A stretch of 64,000 nt of DNA, taken from the NCBI GenBank assembly GCA_045837725.1, contig JBEWZL010000109.1:372001-436000 (forward strand). The letters run 5' to 3'. This DNA comes from Vermamoeba vermiformis. Lineage: Eukaryota; Tubulinea; Echinamoebida. Below are positions 1 to 11,222 of this stretch, one piece after another (within the stretch, counting starts at the first letter, position 1; each line of letters opens with the position of its first letter). The translations under genes and the position numbers were made by a program. The notes below the pieces were generated by a model that saw only the letters and a list, made by a program, of their open reading frames with translations, had not been told where the DNA came from and did no database searches.

Positions 1-2590
1 GCAAACATCTTCTCATTGCAATCGTTGCATTCGATGAGCAGTCTCGGACACTGATTTCTGTGGCCGTTGTAATTGCGAGCAGTGAATGAGCCGTTGCAGT
101 CAGGGCACGTCAAGAGCTGTTCGGGGCAGTTGCTCTCGTGCACCGCCAGAGAGGCTAGCTCCACATATCCGCGACACCATTTGCACGGCCACTTCCCGCA
201 CTGAGTCAAATGTTTGTCCAAGTCACCGGCGACGAAGGAGTTTCTTACATTTCTTGCACGCCAACTGACGCTTCGGGCACAAACCTGACACGTGCCAGTA
301 GTAATCACTGACAGAGACTTGCTGTTGGCACATCGAGCATGTCTTTCGTTGTTTCGGGCATTGAAACGTAACATGATGATTGTACAGGTAGGCACTGATT
401 TGTACTTGACACTTCTCGCACGTAACTATTCTAGCCGTGCAGTGGTTTGCCAAGTGATCCTCGCACTCACTTGGTGTGATCAACTTGCGACACTTTTGAC
501 ACGGAGTCTTGCGTCGAGGACAGTCTTGATTAGTGTGCTGCGAGAGCTCAGTGGTGACCAGTTGCTGACCGCACTGTTGACACGCGACCATTCTTCTGCG
601 GCATTGGCTTGACACGTGTTGGTCGTAATTGCGGGCCGTAACATTTTCTTTGCATTGTGAGCACTCTAACATCCGTTTAGGACAGCGCTTCACGTGCTCT
701 TGATAATCACTCGCGGCGTAGGATATTTTGCACGTGGCACATGGCAGTACACGTCTTGGACACTGAGTTGACAAGTGCTTGTTGTAGTCGTCGACAGGTA
801 CTTGCTCTTTGCACTTCGGACACGGCACTTGGCGCTTTGAACAGTCTTTTGATCGGTGCTGATCACGATAGCTCGCAGTGAATCGTTCTTTGCAAAGGTC
901 ACATGTCACGACTCGTCCTGGGCATTGAGTAGACATGTGTAGCTCGATGAAGTTGGCAGCGTACTGTCCCTGACACCCGTTACATGTTACTTGTCGTCTC
1001 GGGCATTGGCTTGACATGTGTTCGTCGAGCACATTGAATGCAACAGACCTGTGACATTGTTGACATGATACTCGTCGCATAGGACACTGTTGAAGGTGAA
1101 TTTTTTCCGTGTTTGGTTTAAATATCGTCCCACATTGATTGGGACAACTAATGCGTCTTTCTGGGCACTTCTCCAAGTGAACGTTTGCGTACATTTTCTT
1201 GAAAGCTCCGTGGCACTCGGGACATGTGAGTGGCATGTGATCGCATTGGTGCTCTTTGAGATCACGTCTGAGCATTCCTTGCTTACAACCGTAGTTGCAC
1301 GACACCAGCTTAAAGTCGCACTTGTCGAGGTGCTTTCTCAATGCATTCTTGTTTCCCTTCAAAATCATCACCGGACATCCTCGTGTGCTGTTGGGGCAAG
1401 GCACTTCGGAGTATGCGCAAGCTTGAACATGTTTTTGCAAGAACTGCCTTTGAACTTCAACAGTGCACTTGTCATTCGTGCATTTGGTTAACTGATACGG
1501 ACAGGTGCTTAAATGACGACTAATATACTCCTTGTAGGTCATTTGTCCCACGCATCCATTGTCGCATATTACACGTCTATTAAACCACCAAATTAGTAAA
1601 AAACCGGTCGGAGATTTCCGTTGGAATACCTCAATTCACACTGCTGGGTCTCGTGATTGGCGATGTCTTTTCTGACGAGCATGTAGCCACAAGCACGGCA
1701 TGGTACCTTGACCATTTCACAGATGTTGGACAGATGTTCTTCGATCAATCTGCGCATGATTCGTTGTTGACACTTTTGACAGCTGACGAGCAAGTTCTCG
1801 GGATTGAACTCGCACTTGACACGATGTTGTTCGATCTCACTGACCGTTGACCAAGCATTGCAATCTTTGAACTCGCATTGAACGGGCTTTTTTCTGATCA
1901 ATCGTCTGATTGGCTCGTTGGCAGTCCATTCAACAATCTTTCGGCAGTTCGGACATTTTCGGCCATTTTGTTCGATGCATGGCAAACAAAAGATGTTCTT
2001 GCAGCAATTGCCTTCCACGGCTTCTTTCAGTAAATCGAAACAAATTGCGCAATTGAGTTCCTCGAGAGTTAGTCGTCCAAATCTGGTTTCATAAAGTTGA
2101 TCTGAGTTCTCTTTGTCTTTTTGTCCAATTTCCTCCAGAGCATCTCTTGCAAAGGGGTTCATGGGGTGCATTACGTTGGTATTGTTGTTATTGAGAACAT
2201 TTAACATTAATTCTTTCGGATCGGGGCTGTCAAGGCGAGCGCAAAGTACTCGCAGTATAAATTCGGACGGATGAACAGACAACGCTGAATTTCTCCGCAC
2301 TATGATACATATTGCTTTGAATTCGGGTTCTTGAAGAAGAACGGAAAGTTTGCCTGGATTTTGGTGATGAATTAAAATTACGGAACTTAACAATAAAATT
2401 AATTAAAATAATTACCATCGTAGGTAGGCAATCTACCATAATATTGTTTAAATTTAGAAGGCAGGGTTCCGAGCTCTAGTTGTTCTAATTTTTCAACCAG
2501 AAAGCAATTTACAATGACTCGCCAGTATCTCTCCAAATCATTGATAGTTTGAGGCTTGGCGAGCTTGGCGATGAATTCTAATAGCTCCAT
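1..2590 (-). CDS. RING finger + TRAF-type zinc-finger array protein, paralogue A (3' end lies left of the window)
   Basis: Probable cytosolic E3 ubiquitin ligase or adaptor. Exons are read at 2590–2416, 2353–1630 and 1576 leftwards; introns of 62 and 53 nt sit at the same phases (1 and 2) as in the next paralogues. A ~60-residue N-terminal domain starting MELLEFIAKL is followed by a RING finger near residue 160 (CAICF…CCKNIFC…CPNC), then a long run of C-x2-C…H…C TRAF-type fingers, at least 15 of them. The finger frame meets a stop at 223–225. The next frame continues the array to the window edge (key residues DLDKH, then CPDC, then CNDC), so there is one +1 frame break around 223–243. It may be a base-call error in the AAA run at 241–243, a true lesion or recoding. 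Family and domains are clear; the function is inferred. Confidence 0.85.
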
Positions 2591-2786
2591 CGCTATTAAC
2601 CTGATGAAATTTAAAATTTAATTTGATTGATTGATTTGATCTGAAAGAACTTGACAAAACACTTACTATCATGACATGTTGGTTACCGAAGTTTAGTCCG
2701 CTGGATAATGAATTAAAAAAAGAAATCGAACGGAGAATTCGATCAAGTCACGTGCCTTTCGACATCTTTTGACACTTGAACCGAGG

Positions 2787-4864
2787 TCAATTAGAACAGA
2801 CATGCATCTTGCGAGTGAATGCAGGCATCGATTCTTTGCAATCAGGACACTGCACTTCACGCATTGGACACTTCTCAGAGTGCCTCGCAATGATGTTCGC
2901 AGCATATCTATTTTGGCAGTGTTGACACGGGACAGGCCGTTCAGGGCATATCGCTTCGTGACTTTCTACCTCGGAGAAATGAAACTCCTTGTGGCACGAG
3001 CCGCACCGTTCGGTTCGTTGGATGCACTTGCCAAAATGGGAACTCACTGCCTCCCATGTGAGCTCTTCTTTGCATGCCGCACACCAAACAGATCGCTTCT
3101 TGCACTCGTGCGACAGATGACGTTTGTAATCGCCCGCGTTGACCGGATCAGCACACTTTTCGCACTTGACTATTCTCATCGGACATTCTTTTGCTTCGTG
3201 GTGGCCAATTGAAGATGCCATTACTTGATCGCCGCACAATTGACACTCTACCGAACGTTGCGGGCAGCTACTTGACGTGTGTTTGGCGAGAGAGGCAGCA
3301 ACGACTGACGTCAAACACTTTGGACACTGCACTTTTCTACGTGAGCATGACGATTGAATGTGCTGTTGCAAATTGTTCTTCGAGACACTCGTGCCACATT
3401 TGTTCGGACATTTGATTTGCTGTGCAGGACAGGTGTCATTGTGCCTCTCCAAATCTTTCTTCTTAAGTACTTTAGCACAATCAGGGCACTTCACCGACAT
3501 GTGGTCGCACGTGTGCTTCTTCACATCTCTTCGTAGTATCTGTTGGTCGCAGCCGTGCTCACACTTCACAAGCTGAAAGTCACAAGTCGCAAGGTGCAAG
3601 TGTACTGCTCCCCGAAGTGGCTTTGCTTTGCAGCCTTGCGCACAGTTCGGACAGTCTATTTCGACGTAGTTGCACTCGCGATTGTGCTCTTGTAACAATC
3701 GTCTTTGCACTCGTACAAGACAGTTCCTGTTACTACATTGAACCATTTGATGTGAGCAACTGTTGAAATGCACCTCGTTGAACTGCTTGTAAGTCATTTG
3801 CTCGCCGCATCCGTGAGCACAAGGGATTAATCTGCGTGCGGCAATGATATTAGATAACTTTGTAACACATCGTGTGCAATGTACCGGAATTCGCAGAACT
3901 TTGTTGAGTGTTCGGCGAGATCTTTTTTGACGACCACTTTTCCGCAAGTGTAACACGGTACTTTGTTCATCTCGCATGCGTTGGATAGATGTTCTTCCAT
4001 CAAGTTGCGCATGATTCGTTGTTGACACTTCTGACAGCGGGCGAGAAGACTATTGGGATTGAACTCGCACTTGACACGATGTTGTTCGATCTCACTGACT
4101 GTTGACCACATACCACAGTCCTCATAGTCACATTGAATAGGCTTCTTGGCGATCAGTCGTCTGATTGGCTCGTTGGGTGTCCACGTGACGACTTTTCGAC
4201 AGTTCGGACATTTGCGACCATATCCTTCAATGCACGATGCACAAAACAGATTCTTGCAGCAGTTTCCTTCGACTGCGTTCTTCAGTAGCTCGAAGCAAAT
4301 GCCGCACGTGAGTTCTTCTGAAGTCAATCGACCGAACTTTGTGTCGGAGTTTCGTTCGGTTCCTTCAAGCTCCTTGATTGCGTCTAAAGCAAACGGATTT
4401 TGTCTCAGTTCGCTCTTCTCGTTTGTTATTGTAATATTATTGACAATATTGCTGTTGGTGGTGCCATTGGTTGGATGTAGTTTTAACCGCTGCTGATCCA
4501 GATCGTTGAATTGAGCACGAAGGATTTGCAGAAGAAAATTAGCTGGCCTTATCCATAATTTGGAGTGTTTTGTCGTCAAATAGCATATTGGTTTGAATTC
4601 AGGTTCTTGTACTAGAGCATTAAGTTTGCCTGGATTCGAAAAATAATTTTTAAAAATCAGAACCACAGTTATTTTCCAATTACAATTACCGTTTAGCGTT
4701 GAGCGTTGACCATAAAATATTTCATAATAATGTGGAAGAGAATCGAGTTGTAGTTCCTCTAATCTGTCAACCAGAAAGCATTTCACGATTAGTCGCCAGT
4801 ATCTCTCCGCTTCAGTAGGACCATTTATATTTATGAGCTTAGTAATGAAATCTACTAACTCCAT
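2787..4864 (-). CDS. RING finger + TRAF-type zinc-finger array protein, paralogue B (complete)
   Basis: Intact member of the tandem RING/TRAF family. Exons 4864–4690, 4629–3885 and 3831–2787 total 1965 nt, giving 654 residues without a frame break. The start MELVDFITKL is chosen because it aligns with the other paralogues; an in-frame ATG seven codons upstream (4885) is also possible. Order: N-terminal helical domain (~60 residues), Asn/Thr-rich linker, RING (CGICFELL…CCKNLFC…CPNC), one conserved finger ending CEFN, then about 13 TRAF-type fingers to the C terminus (MHVCSN). The first intron (60 nt) is a multiple of three without a stop, so it could be retained, but its GT–AG borders match the paralogues. 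Likely a ubiquitin ligase or scaffold with unknown substrates. Confidence 0.9.
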
Positions 4865-5114
4865 TAACGCGATATCTTCGCACAACTAGCTAAAAAATAA
4901 TAAATATATTGCAAGTTCCGCATATTCTTGCTAGTGCATCGACTGATGCTCACCTGTTGTTACTATGACATATTGCGTATCTGATATAACGAGAGAAAAT
5001 TGAAAGGAGACTATGGGCGCGAAAAAAAAGTATGAAAAAAGTTTATAAAACTGTTCAGTTGCGACACGAATGTAAAGTAAATGAAAGAGTACCCTTTAAT
5101 CTTGAAAGGATCTC

Positions 5115-7115
5115 CTACCCTTTAAGCGCAAATAAGGCCTGCATCTTGCGGTCTTCACATTCTTGGTAGTGCTTCTGGAGATAGCTTGCGGCGAATATCT
5201 CTTTGCAGTACGAGCACGTGACGCCTCGTTCTGGGCACACTTTTATGTGCCTTGGCAAATTAGCTATGCGGAAGAATTTGCAGCACTCGGGACACTCCTC
5301 GGATCGCTCGGGACATTGCTCCATGATGTGAGTGACTTGCTCTTCTTTAAGAAATTGCGCCCGGCACAAGCGGCACTTGACAAGTAGTTTGCCACACAAA
5401 CGAGTCATATGCTCCTCGTATTCAAGTGCACAGACCAGCGTGGTGCATTTGGGACACTTGCTGAGTCGAATTGTACATTCTTTTGCTTCGTGATGTGCGA
5501 GAGAGGATGCAATCAGTTTCGTTCCACAGAGGCATTTAACCACACGCTGCGGACAATGATTTGTCACGTGTTTGGCAAGCGAGGCAAAGACCATTGATTC
5601 TTCACACTTTGAGCACTCAACTTTTCTACGAAGGCAAGACGATCGGACATGTTCCTGCAAGTCTTTCTGCATCACACCCGCGCCACAATTGTTGGGGCAG
5701 TTGACTGGTCGTGACGGACATTCGTCTTTGTGCCTCTCCAAGTCCTTCTTCTTGATTAATTCTGGACAATAAGGACATTTCACTGGCGTGTGGTCGCACG
5801 TGTGCTTCTTGTAGTTGCGTTTGATGATCTGTGCGTCACACTCGCACTGGACGAGTTGAAAGTTACACGTCGCAAGGTGTTGCTGAGTAAGGCCACGAAG
5901 AACATTCTGTTTGCAGCCATGTTCATTATTAGGGCAGTTGATAATAGCGTAATCGCACACTTGCTGGTGTTCTTGTAAGAGCTGTTTTTGCACTCGTGAA
6001 GGGCAATTCTTGTTGCGACATTTAACGAGCCGATGCGAACAGGTGTTGACGTGCTTAGTGTATTGTTTATAAGGTATTTCTTGCCCACATCCATGTGCAC
6101 ACAATACACGCCTAATACAACGTCAGATCAATTTAATTCTAATGTTTTAGAGATTCTACGTACCTGAAGTCGCAGAGTTGGGCCTCGTGTTCAACAAGAT
6201 CTTTTCGCACGATCATCAATCCGCAGTCGTGACACAGCACGTCATTCAGTTCACAGGTGTTGGCTAGATGTTCTTCCATCAAGTTGCGCATGATGCGTTG
6301 TTGACACTTCTGACAGCTGACTAGCAAACTGGTGGGATTGAACTCGCACTTGACACGATGTTGTTCGATCTCACTGACTGTTGACCACATACCACAGTCC
6401 TCATAGTCGCATTGAATAGGCTTCTTGGCGATCAATCGTCTGATTGGCTCATTGGGTGTCCACGTGACGACTTTTCGACAGTTCGGACATTTGCGACCAT
6501 ATCCTTCAATACACGATGCACAAAACAGATTCTTGCAGCAGTTTCCTTCAACTGCGTTCTTCAGTAGCTCGAAGCAAATGCCGCACGTGAGTTCTTCTGA
6601 AGTCAATCGACCAAACTTTGTGTCGGAATTTCTTTCGGTTCCTTCAAGCTCTTTGATGGCATCCAACGCAAATGGATTGAGAATTCCTTCCTTGTTTTTA
6701 ATGTTGTTGTTGTATTGTTAATATTGCTGGTAGATTGGATTGCAATTTCAGATCAGCAATATTTTGCTGAAGACGAAGAATGTGGATGAGAAAATCGGAA
6801 GGCTTGATCCATATGCTTGATTGTATTGTTGTCGTACAGCATATTACTTTGAACGCAGGTTCTTGCACAAGAACGGAAAGTTTGCCTGAATCCAAAGCTT
6901 AAAATCTGTAAGAGCTTTGATTGCAAAGGGAACTTACCATTATATGGAATTTGTCGGTCGTAGTATTTTTTAAAATAGTCGGGAAGGGAACTAAGTAGTA
7001 GTCCTTCAGATCTGTCGACAAGAAAAAGTTTTACCAATAATCGCCAATATCTCTCCTTATCATCGCTCGGATTATTCGTATGCACAATCTTAGCGATGGA
7101 TTCTAATAGTTCCAT
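5115..7115 (-). CDS. RING finger + TRAF-type zinc-finger array protein, paralogue C (one frame break in the linker)
   Basis: Third tandem paralogue. Exons 7115–6938, 6885–6164 and 6111–5115, with two 52-nt introns at the family positions. The RING and following fingers are almost identical to paralogue B (shared stretch around 6300–6660), indicating recent duplication or conversion. The exons sum to 1897 nt, one more than a multiple of three. The N-terminal half runs into a stop at 6698–6700 inside a CAA-rich stretch, while the RING half is open in the next frame. No GT donor is available nearby, so an intron does not explain it; a microsatellite length change, sequencing error or recoding would. 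The C-terminal array holds about 12 TRAF-type fingers and ends ALFALKG. Confidence 0.83.
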
Positions 7116-7431
7116 ATTCTAAGCCTAAGATAAATCAACATTAGATCCGGATTGGTGTGGTGAGTTTGTATTGTAAGCTCACCTGTTGCTATCAAGCAAA
7201 ATAAATTGAAAAATTGCACGAGTAGTCAAACCAGGAGGATTTGGCCAAGGAAAACTTGCTGGTTTATGCATCCTTTATCCTTAATTGTTCCGTAATTACG
7301 GAATAATAGCTCTTTGCAAAGCGGATCTATCGTAGCGAAGGTGCAGCTCCAAGTACACTTACGGTAAGTATGACTGAGCTTATTGTTAACGCTGACCTGC
7401 TCTTTCGATGGCAGAAGTGCCTCGTACTCGT
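7116..7431. other. Intergenic stretch between paralogues C and D
   Basis: About 316 nt separating the start of paralogue C from the stop of the RING–PABP gene. No convincing coding or RNA gene was seen. It must hold the promoter of paralogue C and the 3' UTR of the upstream gene. Confidence 0.5.
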
Positions 7432-9122
7432 TCATTCGTACTGCTCTTCTTTCAACAAGGTCAATGCGTCTTCAGTGAGTTGCGTCAAGGTCACTGAATC
7501 GTTCAACACGTCAACAAGCCCTGCAATGCCATCGCTATCAAGGATCATTCCTGTGATTTTGCCAGCCAGGTGCGCGTTCTCATTGATGCTCTTCAAGTGC
7601 TTCGTGACCCGTGCGTACAACAGATCGCCCAACAAGTTGCGTTGTTGTTCTAGACTGCTGCTATTGGCTCAAATCATCCACTGTAATGATTTGATTGTTG
7701 TTGGGGATAGGTTTGGCTTGTTGGCTAGGAGCAGAAGTGTTGTCGCGTGAAGGCTTGTCTTGGTGTCGGTCACGGTAGTTGTCACGATGATTGTTGTAGC
7801 CATTGGATCTTGAACGATACGTTGTATAGCCTTGTGTGTCGGGCACAAAGTCCTTCTTATAAGGTCTGTTTGATTGGTGTCTATTGACAGGTTGGACACG
7901 TCGTGGAACATGGTCCCGAGAAGTGACTCCAGAACCACCATTGAAGCTCATGTAGAGCTCTTCAGGCATGTTCGGCCGTCTGCCCTTCGTGCGCACAGTG
8001 TGTTGTTGCATCAACTTGCGCCGTCGTTGTACATTAGGCACGCGCAAGTGTATTTGCAGAGGCCTCGAGAAACCAGGGAGAACACGACCGTTCATCTTGT
8101 CGAAGGCCCTCTGTGCTGATTCAGATGTAGTGAACCATATAAAGGCCGAATTAACTCCTCGATTGTCAGTCATTACACGTGCTGCTCGGATGTTGCCGTA
8201 AAAGTGGTTGAATCCGCTCCACAACTGGCCTTCAGTCACATCATCTTCCAAGTCCTTAATATATAGTATAACACCAGCATATTTAGTGAGATACTCTTGT
8301 CTTAATCGTTCGTATTTTTTGCGTAACTCGATCTTGTTTTCAGTTTGAGCGATGGTGTTGTCAGGATTGAATTCGCATGTAATTCGATGTTGTTCTATTT
8401 CTCCGATTGTTGACCATGTGGTGCAATTATTATAGTCACATTTAATTGGTTTCTTAGCGATCAGTCGTCTGATCGGTTCATTGGGTGTCCACGTGACAAC
8501 TTTTCTGCAGTTCGGACATTTTCGGCCGTACTTTTCAATGCACGACATGCAAAATAAATTCTTGCAACAATTTCCTTCAACTGCGTCCTTCAATAGCTCG
8601 AAACAAATGCCACAACTAAATTCTTCTAACGTCAACTTGCCGAATCTGGCTTCGTATTGATGCTCTTCCTTTTCTTTTAGTGCAAGTTGTATAAACGGAT
8701 TATTTTTGTTTGATATATAATCATCATCAGTGTTATTTGCGGCATTGGCTGGATTTGTCGTATCAAATCCGTTACTGACAACTCGCTGCAAGAAATCTGA
8801 TGGCTGAATCCACACTGCTGATTGTATTATTTTTGTATGGCATATTGTCTTGAATTCTGGCTCTTGAAGAAGAGCAGGGAGTTCGCCTGGATTTGATATT
8901 TTTTAATTTTCTGAACTTTATCGATTATTTTTGGTATAAATTACCGTTATTAAACGAGGCAAATCGACCATAATAATGTTTGAATAAAACAGGCAGAGCT
9001 TCTAATAATACCTGTTCTAATCCGTCAACAAGGAAGCAGTTTACGATTATTCGCCAATATCTCTCTTTATCATTGCTTATATTAATGCTTCCAAACTTGA
9101 TGATGAATTCTCGCAGCTTCAT
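7432..9122 (-). CDS. RING finger fused to the C-terminal half of poly(A)-binding protein (RRM4–linker–MLLE)
   Basis: Chimeric gene. Exon 1 (9122–8945) and the first part of exon 2 (from 8886) are the family N-terminal domain, RING (CGICFELL…CCKNLFC…CPNC, about residues 150–186) and one finger ending CEFNPDNT. At about 8350 the same open frame passes directly into PABP: the pre-RRM4 helix (ELRKKYERLRQEYLTKY), RRM4 (RNP2 ILYIKDL, RNP1-like NSAFIWF), an Arg/Asn/Gln-rich linker, then an MLLE/PABC domain with the signature AGKITGM. The MLLE domain is one frame over: a stop lies at 7661–7663, and dropping one base there restores PABP-like spacing (T-x3-L…EQ…LLGD). MLLE domains bind PAM2 peptides of mRNA-decay and translation factors, so a ligase aimed at PABP partners is a reasonable inference. 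The frame break, or an unseen intron, leaves the exact C terminus open. Confidence 0.82.
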
Positions 9123-9407
9123 CGCCTCGATCTGCCTAATCAAAGTAAAACAATTAATAATTTAAAAAAAAAGGCGAAAATTATGAGCTCATTAAATTCA
9201 ATTCCAGCGGGGAAAAGTACACCGACACTATTTACCTACTTACGTGTTGCTATTTTCTCATTAATAGTGTTAATTTTCCGTTTGGTGACACGATTTTTTT
9301 TTGGCGTCAAGTTGTTTGATCTATTTCCGGCTGAGTCTTTAAATTCAATTTTGGCAGCAAGACCAGAATATACACGCACCATTAATTAGATTATATTTAT
9401 AATCAAT

Positions 9408-11144
9408 ATGGCCGAGTTAACGACCAATGGTGAATTGGATCAAGCAGAAAAAGATCTGCTTGTAGCTATGAAGCTGCAACTCGAGAACAATACTGGGTCA
9501 GAAGATGAACGAGGAAATATAGCACATACACTCGCATTTACTAAATTTTATCCGTGGAATAACGCTACAAACAGTAAGAAATTAATTAAAAATAGTGGTC
9601 TTTAAATTATCTTTGTAAATTTCGTTAGGTTAAGCTTGATCGAGTATTAATATAATTTTTAAATATTATTTAGGACTTATTAAACAATATTGGCTCGAAA
9701 TTGAAGGCATGAAAGTCCTCGTAGATGCGTTAAGACGAGCCCCCGAAGGCACCACTCTTCAAATGAACTTAGCTTCAGCAATCTGGTGCTTTGGGGAATC
9801 AGGTATAATTATATAATATAATAAGAGTTGTGATTATTATTTTTTGTGTCAAATCCGGTCTAGGAAATTTAATTTAACGAAATTTAATTTCAATAGAGAA
9901 ACTGTCCTTGGAAGCCGTTAAAGCTGGAGCAGTATCCGTAGCTATATCCTTATTAAAATCGAGCTTTTCTCAAGTAGCTCAAAAAGGAATAGGCAAGTGG
10001 ATCCATTTTAAAAATTCGATCGCGATCTTGCTGACAAAATTTCTTCGTTTTAATTCCAGGAATGCTAATGGGATTTATCGTGCATGAGGAACTATTAGAT
10101 ATGATGGTAGATGAAGGCGTTATCGATGTGTTTGCGGATCTAGTACTGAATTTTAATGAGCAAAACATTTCCGACGGAGATTCGTCCCGACTTGTGGCAA
10201 CAATTCAATCTACTATCAATAATTGTACGTATAATATATCTTTATTAATTATATATAGCGATATTATGACCGAAGGATGTATTTGAATATTTTAATTGAT
10301 GTTTTTATCCAACAGATAACTGCCGCGGTCGATTACTAAAAATAGCTCCACACTTGGTGAAATTTCTGTCCAAAAATAGCTATTACAATACAGCCCTTAA
10401 TATACAATTGGCAACACTGAATCATAGCGGTGCTGTGTTGGCCGCGCTGGCTAACGACGGTAAGGTGTCACCATTCAATATTTGCAGTACATTTCCTAAT
10501 TAGGCAAAACCGTTGAAATTCGTACATCCTATAGTAGGGCCCGTCTTTTAATTATTTTTGCATTTGCGAAGTTAATACGAGTCAGTCATCTTACGAATTT
10601 CAATTTGCAGATCGGATCTACTCGTACGTTTCACAAGAAGATATTTCAAAAGCGTTAACGAGAGCTACCAAACGATTATATGCTGAAAAGTTGGCCCAGG
10701 CAGAGCAGAGTTTATCATATGTGTGGACGTACTTCAATCGATTCATACAGCTGTTTGAGAGCGATCACGTGCTGGTCAGGCGTTATTGTGCATTTTCAAT
10801 GGCTTATTTAGCCATATCAGGCAAGTACTTAACACATAAATACCCTAACGTGTCACTACAATACTTTGACACGTGTCAAGTTTGAGTCACTTTCAACTAA
10901 CAAATTCGGTCCTTCAGAAATGAACCGAACAAAACTGATTAACCAAGGACTACTCGGTAGAATACAAATGTTAACATTTTCAAAAGACAAAAAGACAAGA
11001 AAGTTCGCACAAAGTGCAATGAAACGATTCGATCAGCCGTTCGTGGCTTCACTGCAGACCTTTGCGTATTGGAAGTTGCTGGAAAAAGAAGGCGCCAGTC
11101 GCTGCCAACAGATCATAGCCGAGTGTAACATAACTGTACAGTAA
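9408..11144 (+). CDS. Armadillo/HEAT-like repeat protein
   Basis: Seven exons (9408–9573, 9674–9802, 9897–9992, 10060–10224, 10316–10459, 10611–10820, 10918–11144) join to 1137 nt, 378 residues. All six introns are phase 1. The protein is a string of helical pairs with Leu/Ala/Gly spacing typical of armadillo repeats (for example LVDALRRAPEGTTLQMNLAS and VAISLLKSSFSQVAQKGIGM). No signal peptide or membrane segment is seen. Introns 3 and 6 use GC donors in the strong context AG|GCAAGT; the other four use GT. A scaffold role is inferred from fold only, and I cannot assign an orthologue. Confidence 0.8.
10866..10879. promoter_or_regulatory. TTGACACGTGTCAA palindrome in an intron
   Basis: Perfect 14-base palindrome with a CACGTG core, inside the last intron (10821–10917) of the armadillo-like gene. 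It shares its 12-base core with the sites at 43361 and 59598. Confidence 0.4.
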
Positions 11145-11222
11145 AAACCTTCGAATGTAAAAATACGTTCAACATGTTTATTCTATTCATCATTTATATA
11201 ATACTACATAGTAATACAGTGC

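Noticed and set aside
7664-7790. Intron that could remove the frame break in the RING–PABP gene
   Set aside because: A GTGACC donor with a TTTGAG acceptor would restore frame, but it would remove sequence that aligns with the PABP linker and both sites are poor. Not excluded, just less likely.
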